The position numbers and the translations under genes were made by a program. A model generated the notes under the pieces. It was given only the letters and a program-made list of their open reading frames with translations, searched no databases and was not told the origin of the DNA. DNA of 64,000 nt from Moesziomyces globuligerus (lineage: Eukaryota > Basidiomycota > Ustilaginomycetes > Ustilaginales > Ustilaginaceae), in contig JARVLF010000018.1 in assembly GCA_030849465.1 (NCBI GenBank), forward strand, positions 310,001-374,000. The letters are read 5' to 3'. Positions 48,424 to 60,081 of this stretch are shown here, one piece after another (within the stretch, counting starts at the first letter, position 1; each line of letters starts with the position of its first letter).

Positions 48424-51400
48424 TCACATGGCCACGCCGACCCACTCGGGTTCGTCGTCTTGGTAGTCGTCGAGCTGAGCGGGCGCCTGGGGCTGATTGA
48501 GGTGTGCGACCAGCTGATCATAGCTGCCTGGTGCAACGGACGCCTTGCGCGGCTGCTGGGGTGAGGGCGACTCGACAAAGTTGAGGCCGAGCCCGAAGCC
48601 GCCCTCTGTCTTTGGCACGCCCGAGGCCGAGACCTTGGGACCGCCGAGGGGATCTGCGAGCGGGATCTTGGTGCGCGGGGGGGTCTGTGGCGATCGACCA
48701 GCGATCGACACGGGCAGCGGCGACATGGCCGCCGACGATGCGATGTCGTTCATCCCCGCGGCGAAGCGCGACAGGCTCGTACCTGCCGCCGCACGCGCCG
48801 ACGACTTGGGCGGCTTGACGGGCGAGGTCTTTCTGGCAACCTCTGTGGACTTGTCAGCAGGCTTCTCCGCCAGCGACTCGACGCCCTTGAGGTTGCCCAG
48901 ACCAAGCTGGCTCAGCCGACCGAGCCCGAGCTCCTGAGCGAGCTCGCTCAGGTCCATGCTGAGACCAAGCTGTCTGCCCGCTGCCTTCTCTTCGCCCTGC
49001 ACGGGCGCCGCTGTGGCGCCCATCTGTCGGCACGAAGCGAGCGTGGGCGTGTCGCAGTCGCTCGAATCCTGCGCCGCCGGCGCACCCGCTCCCTTGAGCT
49101 GGAACGCCGTCTTGAGCGTGCCATGTCCAAAGACATCGGACGATTCGAGCGCCTCGATACCCGTCGCGTCGCCCTTGCTCGCCGCAGTCCCACGCATCTC
49201 GGCCTCGAGCTCGAAGATGCTCGTGCCTGCGGTCGACGCGAGAGACGCGCTGCTCGTCATCTTGGTTGGCGAGAATTCGAACGAGCTCAGGCTCGGCAGG
49301 TATTTCATCCGGCGCTCGGGGCTCTCGGATGCATTGCTCGATGCCGAGCTGAACGTGCCGCCACTCGCGAGCGACGTGCTAGACATGCTGCGCGAAAAGG
49401 CAAATGCACCCGAGCTGCTGCTGCGGTGACTGTCCGCTTCAGACAGCTGGCTCGTCACGCTCTCGGTGCGCGGCATGCCCGCGTAGCTCAACTCTGCCGC
49501 CACCGAGTCGGCCGTGATTGCGACCTGCTCCTTGGACACGGCCTCGTCGCCGTCCACGAGTGCTGCAAGCAGAGGCGCAAAGGTGCTTTGGCTCTCTTCC
49601 GGCGAGTACACTGAGACGGGCGAGTAGACGCTCTCCGGGCTTGCTGGCGTCGGCTGCTGCACTGCGTCCTGCTTCGCGGGCGCCACAGGAGCGGGTTCCG
49701 ACCTGGGAGTGGGCGTAGCGGATTCGCTGCGAGGAGGCAGGGCTCGCACCTCGCTCGCGACAGTAGCGGATACTGCTTCGACGGTCGACGAGTGACCAAC
49801 AACGCTCTCGTAGCGCTGCAAGGTATCCTCCTGACGCTCGTGATCTTCCGAGGTGGCAGCCAGATCCGGGGTAGGTGGCATGATGTTAACCACCGGCAGT
49901 GGAGTGCCACTCCGGCCTGCCATACGCGGGCTCCTCGAAAGCAGAAGTGGGCTGGCCACGGCAACCGCCTTGGTGCGCTGGCCAGCGAAATTGACTCGTC
50001 TCGCCTGATGCGTCTCGGCGGGCGCCGCTGCCTGTCGCTGTGAGCTCCTGCCTGGCGAGCTGCTCCTGGCGACAACGCGAGTTGCAGGGCTTGCAGGCGA
50101 GGCGGGCGAGGCGGATGCGAAGGCAACGACCTGCTTTGGCGTGGGAGTGATAGCGGCAGCTCGGTCGTCGGCGAAGAAGCGGGGCTGGGGGCTGTTGGCG
50201 CGGCCAGGGCCGACGGGAGCGTGACGCACAAAGGCAGGGAAGACCGAGTCCGAGTGACTGTTGGAGCTCGGCGGGCTAGCGTAGTCGTGCAGCTTGAGCG
50301 CCGGGATGGTGCGCCCGTCTGCGCTGCGACTGCGACGGCGGGCCGCGCGTACTTCCATATCGGATCTGCGCGCGCGCATCTCGGGCTCCTCGCGGCCATG
50401 GTTCTGGTCGAGCAAGCCATCGACCACCCTCTGTGCCATCGACAGACGCTTGGCACTCGCCGTCGGGCTCGGGTTGGCTGGGCTCGGGTTGGCATTGCGC
50501 CTGGGCGAGGCAGTCGACTTGCGAGTAGGCGACCTGCCCTCGTCGCCGATCCGAAGCACGGGCTCGTTGCGGAGCGTGATGGTCGACTTGCGCAGGTCGT
50601 TGAGGCGGATCGGGTTGAGGCCTGGACTGGGCACGCCGCGACCGGTGCTGGACACGACGCGACTGACGGGCCGAGTGGCCCCCAACGAGGGCATCTGGCT
50701 TTCGCGCACCGTTCCACGCTTCGAGTCCCACGCGAACTCGAGCGGGATCATGGGTGACGAGGTATCGAAGCTGGGCAGAGGTGGCAGCGCCGGGGCAGCG
50801 TCGAACAGGTCGGGCCTCGCAGTTGCGGCCGACTGCCGGGGACGTGGGCGTTCTTCCGGGGTAGCAAAGGTGATAGACCGACCGCCAGCGGCGTTCTGGG
50901 CCTCGCGGATCTGACGTAGAGCAGGCATGCTCTTCTTTGTGCTGAGGGGCGAGGTGCGCGACGGGCTGAAGTCGTGCACGAGGCGAACGGGCGCGCGCTC
51001 TGGGCTGGTGGGCAAGGATGAAGGCATCTCATGCAGGCTCGACCCGGAGGAGCCCTTGCGTTGGGGCGAAAATGTGAAGCCGGACTGCTCGAAGGTGAGC
51101 GTGGTAGGTGGAGCGCTCTGCGGAACGCCATCGAAGAGATCCGGTGTGGAACGCGAGGCGAGTCCGGAGAGATGGGTTGCTTTGTCCTTCTTTTTGCGGG
51201 TGAAGAAGCGTGCCAGGGATGATGATGAGGAGCCGGGGTTCACGCTGGCGCCAGCGCTGCGTGAAGGCTTAGGCTTGGTACCGAGGGGCGAGAAGAGAAG
51301 ATCGTCGGCAGGGAAGGTGGCCGAGGTAGGCGTGTTGGATGCTGAGGCGGCCACGCTTTTGCGCGAGTAGAAGCGTCGACGAGCCGGCATTTCTGGCGCG

Positions 51401-51825
51401 TCGCGATCGTCTTCAAAGACCGAGGACGAGGCCGAAGGCTGGCGCGTCATCTCGAGCGAGGCTGGGTCGTGAGAACCGTGTGCATAGTCGTCCATGGACG
51501 TCGTGAAGGCCTCGAGCTCAGGCGTTGGGCTAGTGGTCCACTTGTGGGTGCGCTCGCGGTCCTCGCTGTAGCGAGCCCTGCGTTGAGACGCATGATCAAA
51601 GGACGAGCGGGAATCACGCGCGTTGCCCTCGGCCTCGTACCAATCGCGGCCTGTGTCGATGCCCATGGCGTGGCGCGGATCGAAGATGGCGAGGCTCGCC
51701 TTGGAGACGAAGTTGATCTTGCCCTTCTTGGGCTTGGGGGCCGGGGCCTTGACGGGAGGCCTTGCGGCGGAAGGAGAGGGAGACGCAGCGTGGTCATCGA
51801 CGTACTGCGACATGTAGACCAACAT
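48424..51825 (-). CDS. Large intrinsically disordered protein, family not recognised
   Basis: 1133 residues, intronless; the first ATG is at 51825, with another four codons later (51813). I recognise no domain. Almost the whole protein is Ser/Pro/Ala/Arg-rich and probably disordered. More ordered islands: KGKINFVSKASLAIFDPRHA near residues 34-53, DRERTHKWTTSPTPELEAFT near 90-110, RRRFYSRKSVAASASNTPTSAT, SSLARFFTRKKKDKATHLSG near 205, and a C-terminus YDQLVAHLNQ...DDEPEWVGVAM. Many SP/TP sites (PSPTRKSTASP, NPSPANPSPT) suggest proline-directed kinase regulation. The Leu-rich SELAQELGLGRLSQLGLG near residues ~960-980 could be a short helix. Such proteins in fungi often act in polarity, cytokinesis or signalling, but nothing here fixes a function. 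Confidence 0.75.
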   Translation of the reverse strand: MLVYMSQYVDDHAASPSPSAARPPVKAPAPKPKKGKINFVSKASLAIFDPRHAMGIDTGRDWYEAEGNARDSRSSFDHASQRRARYSEDRERTHKWTTSPTPELEAFTTSMDDYAHGSHDPASLEMTRQPSASSSVFEDDRDAPEMPARRRFYSRKSVAASASNTPTSATFPADDLLFSPLGTKPKPSRSAGASVNPGSSSSSLARFFTRKKKDKATHLSGLASRSTPDLFDGVPQSAPPTTLTFEQSGFTFSPQRKGSSGSSLHEMPSSLPTSPERAPVRLVHDFSPSRTSPLSTKKSMPALRQIREAQNAAGGRSITFATPEERPRPRQSAATARPDLFDAAPALPPLPSFDTSSPMIPLEFAWDSKRGTVRESQMPSLGATRPVSRVVSSTGRGVPSPGLNPIRLNDLRKSTITLRNEPVLRIGDEGRSPTRKSTASPRRNANPSPANPSPTASAKRLSMAQRVVDGLLDQNHGREEPEMRARRSDMEVRAARRRSRSADGRTIPALKLHDYASPPSSNSHSDSVFPAFVRHAPVGPGRANSPQPRFFADDRAAAITPTPKQVVAFASASPASPASPATRVVARSSSPGRSSQRQAAAPAETHQARRVNFAGQRTKAVAVASPLLLSRSPRMAGRSGTPLPVVNIMPPTPDLAATSEDHERQEDTLQRYESVVGHSSTVEAVSATVASEVRALPPRSESATPTPRSEPAPVAPAKQDAVQQPTPASPESVYSPVSVYSPEESQSTFAPLLAALVDGDEAVSKEQVAITADSVAAELSYAGMPRTESVTSQLSEADSHRSSSSGAFAFSRSMSSTSLASGGTFSSASSNASESPERRMKYLPSLSSFEFSPTKMTSSASLASTAGTSIFELEAEMRGTAASKGDATGIEALESSDVFGHGTLKTAFQLKGAGAPAAQDSSDCDTPTLASCRQMGATAAPVQGEEKAAGRQLGLSMDLSELAQELGLGRLSQLGLGNLKGVESLAEKPADKSTEVARKTSPVKPPKSSARAAAGTSLSRFAAGMNDIASSAAMSPLPVSIAGRSPQTPPRTKIPLADPLGGPKVSASGVPKTEGGFGLGLNFVESPSPQQPRKASVAPGSYDQLVAHLNQPQAPAQLDDYQDDEPEWVGVAM

Positions 51826-54753
51826 GGCTGCGGGCGGTAAGGCTACGAATCAGACAGGGTGTGGGATCGGATCTGTTGGTGACGGCCGAGAAATGAGCCA
51901 GTGGCACAAAGATGCAGGATTGGACAGAAGCCTCTGAGGTCTCGATGTGCAAAGCGATGCGGGGTCTCGATGCCGTGCGTGCACGTTTGGAAAGCTCTTG
52001 CAGGGTATAGCAAAGTAAAGATTGTGGGTCAAGTGCGTTGATGAGCAGAGGCGGAGAAGTGATGCGGTCCAAGACTGGGAGAGAGGAGAGGGTCAGGGTG
52101 GGAATAGTGGAAGCAGAGGGAGAGGGATTGTAAGAGGAGGGTGAGGGAGTGATGATGGAGGAGAAGCAAGCCAAGGGCGATGAGCAACGGGTAAGGAAGG
52201 AGAGGAGGCTTTGGTGGGGAGAAGGGGTATGGGTTCTACTGAGCTGTGCCGATGGAAGCGGGAGAGGCAAGAGCTGCAGCAAGGTGCAGAGCAAGATCGT
52301 AGGTCTGCAGAGGCGCTTGGGGAAGACAGTGGGAGAGCCAATGGACGTGCCTGAGGATCACGTCGTCAAGATACTGCCACGGACAAACGCCGCTGCCATC
52401 GTAGAGCGACTTGGGTCGCGGCGGCGTCTGGCGAGCGGGCGAGCGGACGACGAAAAAGACGCGCTGGCGTCGAGAGAGCCGCGTAGCGATGGCGACCGTG
52501 AGTGCCGGTGGCCTTGCTCGACGTGTCGTCCATGACAGTGGCACGACGCAAGCGAGGCTCGCAGGATTCCGCTGCGACCAAGCGAGCTAGCTTACAGCGC
52601 TGAGCTCGACACGCGGGCGGGCGGCTCCACGGTAGGCCATTGCCGAGGCAGTCTGCGCACCAGCGCAGATCAGGCAAGGGTTGCGGTCTCAGCCGGCGCC
52701 ACGGGGGAGAAAGCGGCGGCGAGGAGCACAAAGTGCATGAGCACAATCGAGGGAAGGGCCCCTCTCCGGGCCTTTACCCACGTCGGCGAAGGCCAATCCG
52801 CCAATGATGCAGCGGAGTCGCTCTTGGCATGCACCGAAATGGCCGTTCCTCTGGTTTCCACCTGGTCGACTTGATCGCCTCAGTGACTTCCTGTCAAGCC
52901 AGCTGAGTCGCGTGCCCCTTTGCCGCCTACCGTGGTGCCCGTTTCTTACGCTCCAGTACTCGTGTGAATCTCCTTCAGCGTAGCCGTCCATTGATCTGAG
53001 CTAAACGATCCGTATCGTTCGTATCAGCTCCAACGAGAGAAGCGCCCGGGAGGCCGTGGCCGAAGAGGGAGCAGCGACGGAAGCAGCTCACAGTGTTCAT
53101 GGCCTCGGACATGTGAGAAGAATTCACTGCGGGCGTGCTTGGACATGCATGCTGGCTTCAGACCAGTGTTGAATGGCTAACCAGGGTTCAGGTGGTGAGC
53201 TGCAACGCACACGTCCAAGCCAGTCGATCCGAGACGCGCGTTCGGGTGCCTGAGCTTCGGCCAGGGCGAAATCGCGCAGCAAAGCGACGCGCTGCGACGC
53301 GACAGGCTCAAAAGAAAAGGAAAAGAAAAAAAAAAAAAAAGTGTTGGTCTCGTTTGCCGCTGCACTTGAGCGTCGACGTTGCGGCATGCGCTCGACTCGC
53401 CTCACATTTCGCATGCAAGGAGCGAAACAGCCAAATCGGGCAGGCGGCATTCCCCTGATCAAAAGTCAGAGCCCGACCTCCGACCTCCGACCTCATCCTC
53501 GCTGCCTGCCTGTCTGCGTTGGCGTACCGCTGCATCCTCGTGAGTTGGTGTGGCATGAGCCTCGCACTGCTAGCCGACCCTCGCAAGCAATCACCTGAGG
53601 CGCCCTTTCGGTTCAAGTGGGACCTAGAGGATCAAGCGATCTTCCCGATGTTTGTTCGGTTGCTCTCGCTTTGCGGGAGCCGGTAGCGTCCCTACATCGC
53701 CTGAATTACAGATCAGAAGGTTCCCACATTGAGCCCTCTTCCAATCTCGCTCGACGGTGGGCGGGCGCTGCGATAGCCATGATGCCTGGGGCCGAAGAGA
53801 CTGCAGAGGCAAATTCGACATGGGCCGTCGGGTGACCATCTTGATGTGATGGCGCCTCCGCTCGTCACAGGACGGTGCAGCTTGGAACAGCGAGCAAATC
53901 TGCAAGGGGTCGCTCTGCCACTCGACTCGAGACGCGGACAACAAACAGTCGCATCCACACCGACGGCTTGGCGTGAACAGGTGTCATGATGCTGCAGGGG
54001 TGATCCTGAGCGCCTACTGCAAGCGAGTGAGACAAGCGCAAGCTCGCCTCATGAACCCCTTCCATCCAAGGCGCATCGGGCAGATGACAATCATGCCATC
54101 GGGCTGGGCGCTTGCCAGCGCTTGCCAACGCTTGCCAACGCTCGCAGCGCTTCGATGGCCCGTCTGCACGTTGGAGCGAAAAGGTTCCGAGCTTAGCCGG
54201 AGCTGCCATCTGAGCCAAAGCTCCGGGTCTTGGCCTCCACAGAGTTCCGGTTCGTCTGCGGAGCTTTTCTGCCGGGATCCTGGCTTGGCTCTTTTCCAAT
54301 CCGAGCCAAGCTGTGCTCCAGCAGCGCGCGTTCTGTGAGCGGATGTGGAGTTGGAATTTCGCACTGCTCGCATGCCCGTGCGTCAGTAGTGGATCGGCAT
54401 GATGCCGAAGACGATGCTCGCGAGCTGTCCCAAGGGTCCCATCGAGGGTCCGGGCTCCTTCGTGCGACTGATCGTCCCCCTTGCTTGGCTGTGACTTCAA
54501 CTTTCCACCGTACCTCCACCCCATCACCATTGCCAACTCCCGACGGCTCGGTCGTCGAAAGACATCTCCAGAACAAGGCAAAGTCGATCCTGCGAAGCAG
54601 CTGTGTGCCGACCGGGCTTCCGCTTGCAACAAAGCTTTCAAGGTGCGCGGCATCGACACTGGATTCGATCTGCCATCCTTTTCAACGCCTTGAGGGACTC
54701 GAGCTGCCTTGCAACCTTTCGACCGTGCTCCTCCCACCCTATCCGCGTGCACG
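51826..54753. other. Gene-poor region, 2.9 kb, divergent promoters
   Basis: The largest gene-free stretch here, between the starts of the disordered-protein gene (minus) and CWH43 (plus). It has a purine-rich block at ~52070-52215, an oligo-A block at 53310-53340 and three copies of CGCTTGCCA at ~54109-54137. No protein-like frame and no RNA gene recognised. Confidence 0.5.
53310..53341 (+). repeat. Oligo-A tract
   Basis: A-rich run broken by a few G, ending in 15 or more consecutive A. It lies in the non-coding region; could be a nucleosome-excluding element or a retroposon tail remnant, without further support. Confidence 0.8.
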
Positions 54754-57700
54754 ATGCCCTCAGACGTTCATTCGTCACACAGGCGGCCGCCGCCGCTCGT
54801 GGTCCTCTCCGGCGGCCTCGTGTCTCATGTCCACACCGTGATGGGCTTCCTCGCCTTTTTCGGCGCGCTCATCACGGCACTCTCCCTGCACTACCAAAAG
54901 GTCGTCAAAAATCATGTGGCGCAATACCCCGACGAATGGTGGCCATCTGTTTCTGCAACGATCGGCGACTGGTATCCAGAACGCAACATCTTCCAGGTCG
55001 GCATCGCCCTCATGGCAGGACCGCGCTTTGCGCTCGTCTTCCTCTCAGCCCTACTCGTTTCGCTCTCCTCGCCGCACCGCTCCATCAAGGCCCCCGTCCT
55101 ACTTTTCGTAGGCGTGCTCCGGACTCTCGCTTGTGGAGGCTGGGTGTACGTCACAAGCACCGACGACCACTTCGTCCACGACATCGCCATGTTTCTCTAC
55201 CTTGCCCTTACGCCACCTTGGATGTTCATAACCAGCGGCAGCCTAGCACAACCATCGTCGACCGCAAACTCGAAGGATGCTCTCGCCGCAAAAGCACAGC
55301 GCATGCGCAGGATCGCCTGCTTCTCCTTCTTCGCATGCACTCCATTCATGGGCTACTTCTTCTACCGCCACAATGCGCTGCACATTCCGGGCGCGTACTC
55401 GTACTACGCATACTTTGAATGGGGGCTCATCATCTTCGTGAGTCTGTCTGCTACCACCGCGCACGCTCGCCTACTCACCGCTGTCTGTGCTGACGCCATC
55501 CTCACCCGCTTCGTTGTAACCCGCAGGACCTCCTCTTCGACGCGGCGAGCGTCTACGACCTTTCGCGGTTCGAGATCCACATTGTAGAAGCGCCCAAAGT
55601 GCGATCTGCCGCAGAGTCGACTCCAAGCGTTGATCGCGACACTGCCTACGGACCGGAAGGTCGTCGTCTCGTCGATGGCGCTTGGGCCCGAGGTGGCCGC
55701 GACAGTGCCATTGCATCCGGCGCATGGACAGCCTCCCAACTCGCCGACGACTCAGATGGGTACGACCTTTTACCCCGGATGTGATCCCGAGACAGCATGA
55801 TCGATCCATTCGGCGAGCTGGCATCGTTCGAAAAGGTGCTGACCGTCGTTTGCTTTTCCTTACCGTCACTACTTGAATCCATCCAACCTTCTCCGCGTCC
55901 TGGCATACGCTCGAACATGCTCGGCTCTGTCTGATCTTTCGCTGCGTCGCTCGTTTCACAGCCAGCAAAAGACCTCCAAGAAGACAGTCAGCCAAGACGA
56001 GGACACTATCGATACCGCTCTATACGACTATACAGAAACCCCAGAGAGTCCGACCAGCCTTCGATCCATCGTAGCCTTGATTTCGGACAGCTACCTTGGT
56101 ATGTGTGCGCGCTCCTCGTCGTCGCAAATCTAGCATGCGGCCTGCTGTCTGTCATACTGACACACCGCTTTTTGGTGACGAATGGCTCTGCAGCATTTTG
56201 TTTCTGGACTGCTCTCACCGCATTGCATCCTATGATCTTCTACTGTAAGTCATCTCTCTCTAAAACTCTGCCTTGGTCTTGAAGTTCAGACCTTACTCAC
56301 CGCATCTTTTCGGAGATCCGTCTCTCAACGGCTCGGCACGTGTCACGTACTATCCGTAGTCAGCGTCTACAACCTTGCCATTGGTGGGCACGAAGCGCTG
56401 CTGATCTCGCAGGTCATCGGGCTGGGTCTTACATTGGCCGTACCTTCACTCCGCTCCCGCGTGCGTCGGCAAACAGACAGTGGAGCTTCGATCGTTGGGC
56501 CCGTCTCGTCGCAGGCAAAAGCACTTGGCTGGCTCCTCTCGCTCGTGGGCCAAGCTAGCTGGTTCGTGTCTGATCCGCTCCTGAGGCTGATCGCTGTGGC
56601 CTTTTCCAATTCGCTGCTTGCCGTCCTCCTCGCGCTCGAATGGGGGGCTGCCTGGGAGACCGAGCGTCTTCCCGTAAAGCTTGGCATCTGGCTCGTCGGT
56701 TTGCTTGCATCCAACCTCGCCAAGTACGCCAACCACAGCAACAATCCAGCTTGGCCGTTCATGGACTCGAGCAACGGCGGTCACAACGCGCTTCTCCTCT
56801 CGCTGGCCCTCGTCGCCGTCGTTGAAATGGCCCTGCGCCCCAGATACGATCGCTTGCCCGTCCTTCAGCGTCGTCACGGCAACAACAGCACGCAAGCTGG
56901 ATCTACCGAGAATGGCAGCTTCGCGGTTGCAGCACTCGGCGTAGGAGCACTGCTGTATGCGATTCACACGCTCCTGACGGATACTGGCACAATGATCGCA
57001 TGGGGCTGGACGGGATATCCCGTGCGCGGTCCCACAGCGATTCCGCACGGATGCATCATTCTAATCACCATGGCATTCTCATCTCTCGCCGCGACGCGCT
57101 GGAACACCTTCGGCTACCGCGTTGTTCTATTCATCATCCAAAGCAGCTCGGCAGCGCTCCTCTACTTCACGACGGACTGGATCAGCTTCATGGGGGCCGT
57201 CGGCATGGCGCTGTCTCTGCCGCCTCTGGCATTCCCAATCGTCTCTGCGGCCATGCGTCACGATCCCATCAAGGTGATGCTCTTCGGCTGGCTCGCTGCC
57301 AATGTCCTCACTTTTATGGGCGTCCTCACGGTCGCGTACGCGTTTGTGCCCGGCGGCAAGGTCTTGCGAGAGAGGACAGGGTTCATGCTCGTCGTCCAGC
57401 TCGTGCTCTTGGGCTTCGGCCTCGCTAACGCGCGGCGTGTGGACAGCGCACGTCTGTCAGCAGGGCGTGATCAAGCCGGCAAGCCGGTAGAGGCGTCGGA
57501 AATCAGCAAGACAGCAAAGGCGGCGCATGCGAGTCATGCTGCTCGTTCGGGATCGACCTACTACATCTGCCTGCTGATGGCTCTGATCGGCCTGGTCGGC
57601 AACTTGGTCCCGTTGTACCGCATCGTCCCCGCCTCGTCCATCGTTCCGCACCATGCAGAGGATCGTCTAGTGACGGCAGGCATGTGGACGGTGCACTTTG

Positions 57701-58712
57701 CTCTGGATCAGCACATGCGCGACAGCTCGCGCCGGATGGCATCGATCATGAAGACGCTCGACATGGATCTCTTCGGTCTGGTCGAGTCCGATCTCCACCG
57801 GCCCGTGTTTGGGAATCGCGACCTGACTCAGTATCTCGCCGAGGAGCTCAAGATGTACACCGACATTGGTCCGGCTCCGAGCAAGAACACGTGGGGAGCG
57901 GCGCTCTTCTCCAAGTTTCCGATCATCAACTCGACGCACCACCTGCTTCCGTCGCCCGGCGGCGAGCTGGCCCCGGCGATCCACGCAGTGATCGACCTGT
58001 ACGGTACGCCAACGCATGTGATCGTCTCGCACAACGGACAGGAGGAAGATCCGTTGGACCGCGAGCTGCAGACTACCGAGATCGCTCGCATCTTCAGGGA
58101 AGTCTATCCGCATCCTGCCATCTTCCTGGGCTATGTGGTGACCAAACCGCATGCCGAGCGACCTTCACCGTACAAGATTCTATTTGAAGACGGCAAGATC
58201 CAGGATGTGGAGCCGACCGATTTTGGCCGATGGTGCGAGTATCTCGGCTTCCGAGGCCTCGAGAGGATCTCGTACGTCAGGGTATCCAGGTACACGGTGA
58301 CGGATACCGAGCTGCAGACGATGAAGCTCGTGGTGCCCAAGGCGCCCATCGACCCGGACAACAACGAGTTTACTCGATTCGTCATGTAAGTGCACGTACG
58401 GCCAAAGTTTCTGGGATGGACCGAGCTGACTTCTCTGGCACTGTGTTCCTGCTTTTATGCGTCCATCAGCGCCGAGACGTACCCAGAGTCAATGCGATAT
58501 CCGACGTCGCTGATCGATCCAGAAGCCTATGTCTACGACAAGTAAGTTGCCTTTGACCTGATGGAGCGGGGCGTTGCGCTTTGTTTCGAGCTTATACCGA
58601 CGCGACGCTGATACTTGTTGCCTCATCGACGCGCAACGCGCTCTTGCACAGGCACATCTACTCTCCGTACCCATGGCCGATCTATTACGGCCGGCCGGTG
58701 CCGGACTTTTGA
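54754..58712 (+). CDS. CWH43: Cwh43-type GPI-anchor ceramide remodelling protein (7 exons)
   Basis: Model: exons 54754-55437, 55527-55759, 55962-56098, 56194-56244, 56360-58385, 58470-58541 and 58652-58712; introns of 89, 202, 95, 115, 84 and 110 nt, all GT-AG; every join keeps the frame, giving 1087 residues. The N-terminal part (~1-300) is PGAP2-like with several membrane helices (VHTVMGFLAFFGALITALSL; AGAYSYYAYFEWGLIIF-type). Exons 3-5 add another helix set (SYLAFCFWTALTALHPMIFY, GGHEALLISQVIGLGLTLAV) and the NPAWPFMDSSNGGHN loop. From ~residue 790 comes an endonuclease/phosphatase-like domain (MDLFGLVESDLHRPVFGNRD, NTWGAALFSKFPIINS, THVIVSHNGQEEDPLDREL). It ends PYPWPIYYGRPVPDF, the family tail. 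In yeast Cwh43 replaces diacylglycerol by ceramide on GPI anchors in the ER. Exon 4 is only 51 nt. Intron 2 is the least certain. Confidence 0.88.
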
Positions 58713-59395
58713 TGGGTCGCCATTCGGAAAAAAGCCGCGTGGATCTTCAATCGAGCTCCTAAGTGCTCAACTCGACATGGTCTGTGATCTCCTGGTGAGG
58801 CCCGGGCGAGGCTCTTGGCGTGTGACTTTGACATGCGCGTTGGAGTTGCGGGTTGTGACAGGGTGTGGGGGATTCGATCCTACGCGTTGGTAGCTGCTCA
58901 GAGCGAAGCTTGATCTGCTGCGTTGGCGGCGGATGAGCACGGAAGGACCGCAGCGGAAAACGTCCGCAGCTCATCACATTTGGCGTAGTCTGTTGCTGCT
59001 TTTCTCGCCTGCCCGCTGCACCGATTAGGTTTGAGTTGGCACATCAAGCTTTGTTGTCCCAGCCAGCTGCAAATCCGAAGAGCACGAGGATCAAACTTGT
59101 GCGGAAGCGGAAGGAGCTGATCTAGCGCTGAGACCCAGAGTGCGGAACGCTCATCCGCTCGTGTGAGCCTGGGTCCGAGCCTGCTCCAATAAAAGCGACC
59201 TCCCCCCTTGGCGACCATTCATCGGTCTCACACCATCATCGAACCATCACCTCACCTTGACCGCCTGCGGTAGCACCAGCAGCCGCTAGAGGTCCATCGA
59301 GCCATTAAAGCGACCAGGGCACATCGTTCCTCGAAGAGCAGAGCATCGTCGCAGCGTGGAAACCCAGCATCCGAACAGCCGCTAATACCGAAAGG
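58713..59395. other. Intergenic, ~680 bp
   Basis: Between the CWH43 stop and the start of the small basic-protein gene, same strand. An AATAAAAG element at ~59188-59195 is a weak TATA candidate ~200 bp before the next ATG. Nothing else seen. Confidence 0.4.
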
Positions 59396-60081
59396 ATGGC
59401 GAGCCAGACCGCGGATGGAGTCAAGGCTGAGGATCTCCTTCTGCCGCTTTCGTTGGCCAAGGCTGAAATCTCGCCGTCGTCGGCCAAGATGGACAGCGAC
59501 CCCAGCTTGCACGATGGGCGCGACCAGCCTCGCATGAAGCAGAAGAAGACAGCAGTAGTCAAGCGCGATACTGAGGACGATGATAAAGATGAGGACGAGA
59601 AGCCACGCAAGCGGAAGCACACCGTGAGTTCTTCAACACTCGAAGCTACCGCGAGCATCCGCAGCAAGCTGACTTACGACAAAGCTTTCGCACAGCAGCG
59701 AGCCCCTGCCAAGAACTGGTCCCAAGAAGAGATGGTGAGTAAAAGGCCTTACAGTCGCCTTGGAGCACGGGCAAAGTGTGCTGACCTTCGTTCGTCACCG
59801 ATCACAGAAAGCTCTGCTGGACATCGAGCTGGAAGTGGCCCTCGACAATATCGCCAGGTTCGTCGAATCGCCCGCGCTTGCAGACCGCAACTCTAGCAAG
59901 TAAGTCTCACTCACATACTGCTCTAAGCGAATCAGCGTGGTGTACTGACATGTCCAAGCTCTTCACTTCTTTGCCGCTCAGGATCAACAACAAGCTGCGA
60001 CAGCGATACGCTTCACAGCTCAAAGCCCTCCAGGCGCCGTCTGTCAAGGCCGAGCCCAAATCTGAGCCCAAGGCCGAGTGA
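59396..60081 (+). CDS. Small basic protein, possible SANT/Myb-like (4 exons)
   Basis: Model: exons 59396-59623, 59696-59734, 59808-59899 and 59982-60081; introns of 72, 73 and 82 nt with GTGAGT/GTGAGT/GTAAGT donors and branch-like CTGAC sites. The product has 152 residues. The N-terminal half is charged and ends in a bipartite-like basic block (DEDEKPRKRKHT), a likely nuclear signal. The second half has KNWSQEEMKALLDIELEVALDN and INNKLRQRYASQLKAL, reminiscent of a SANT/Myb helix set (WSxEE... followed by a basic third helix), but the match is weak. The tail repeats KAEPKSEPKAE. Intron 1 is a multiple of 3 without a stop, so retention would insert 24 residues; its acceptor is followed by a second CAG. 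Family not recognised. Confidence 0.65.

Noticed and set aside
53865..54752. 295-codon minus-strand frame ahead of CWH43
   Set aside because: No family resemblance; lies where the CWH43 promoter must be.
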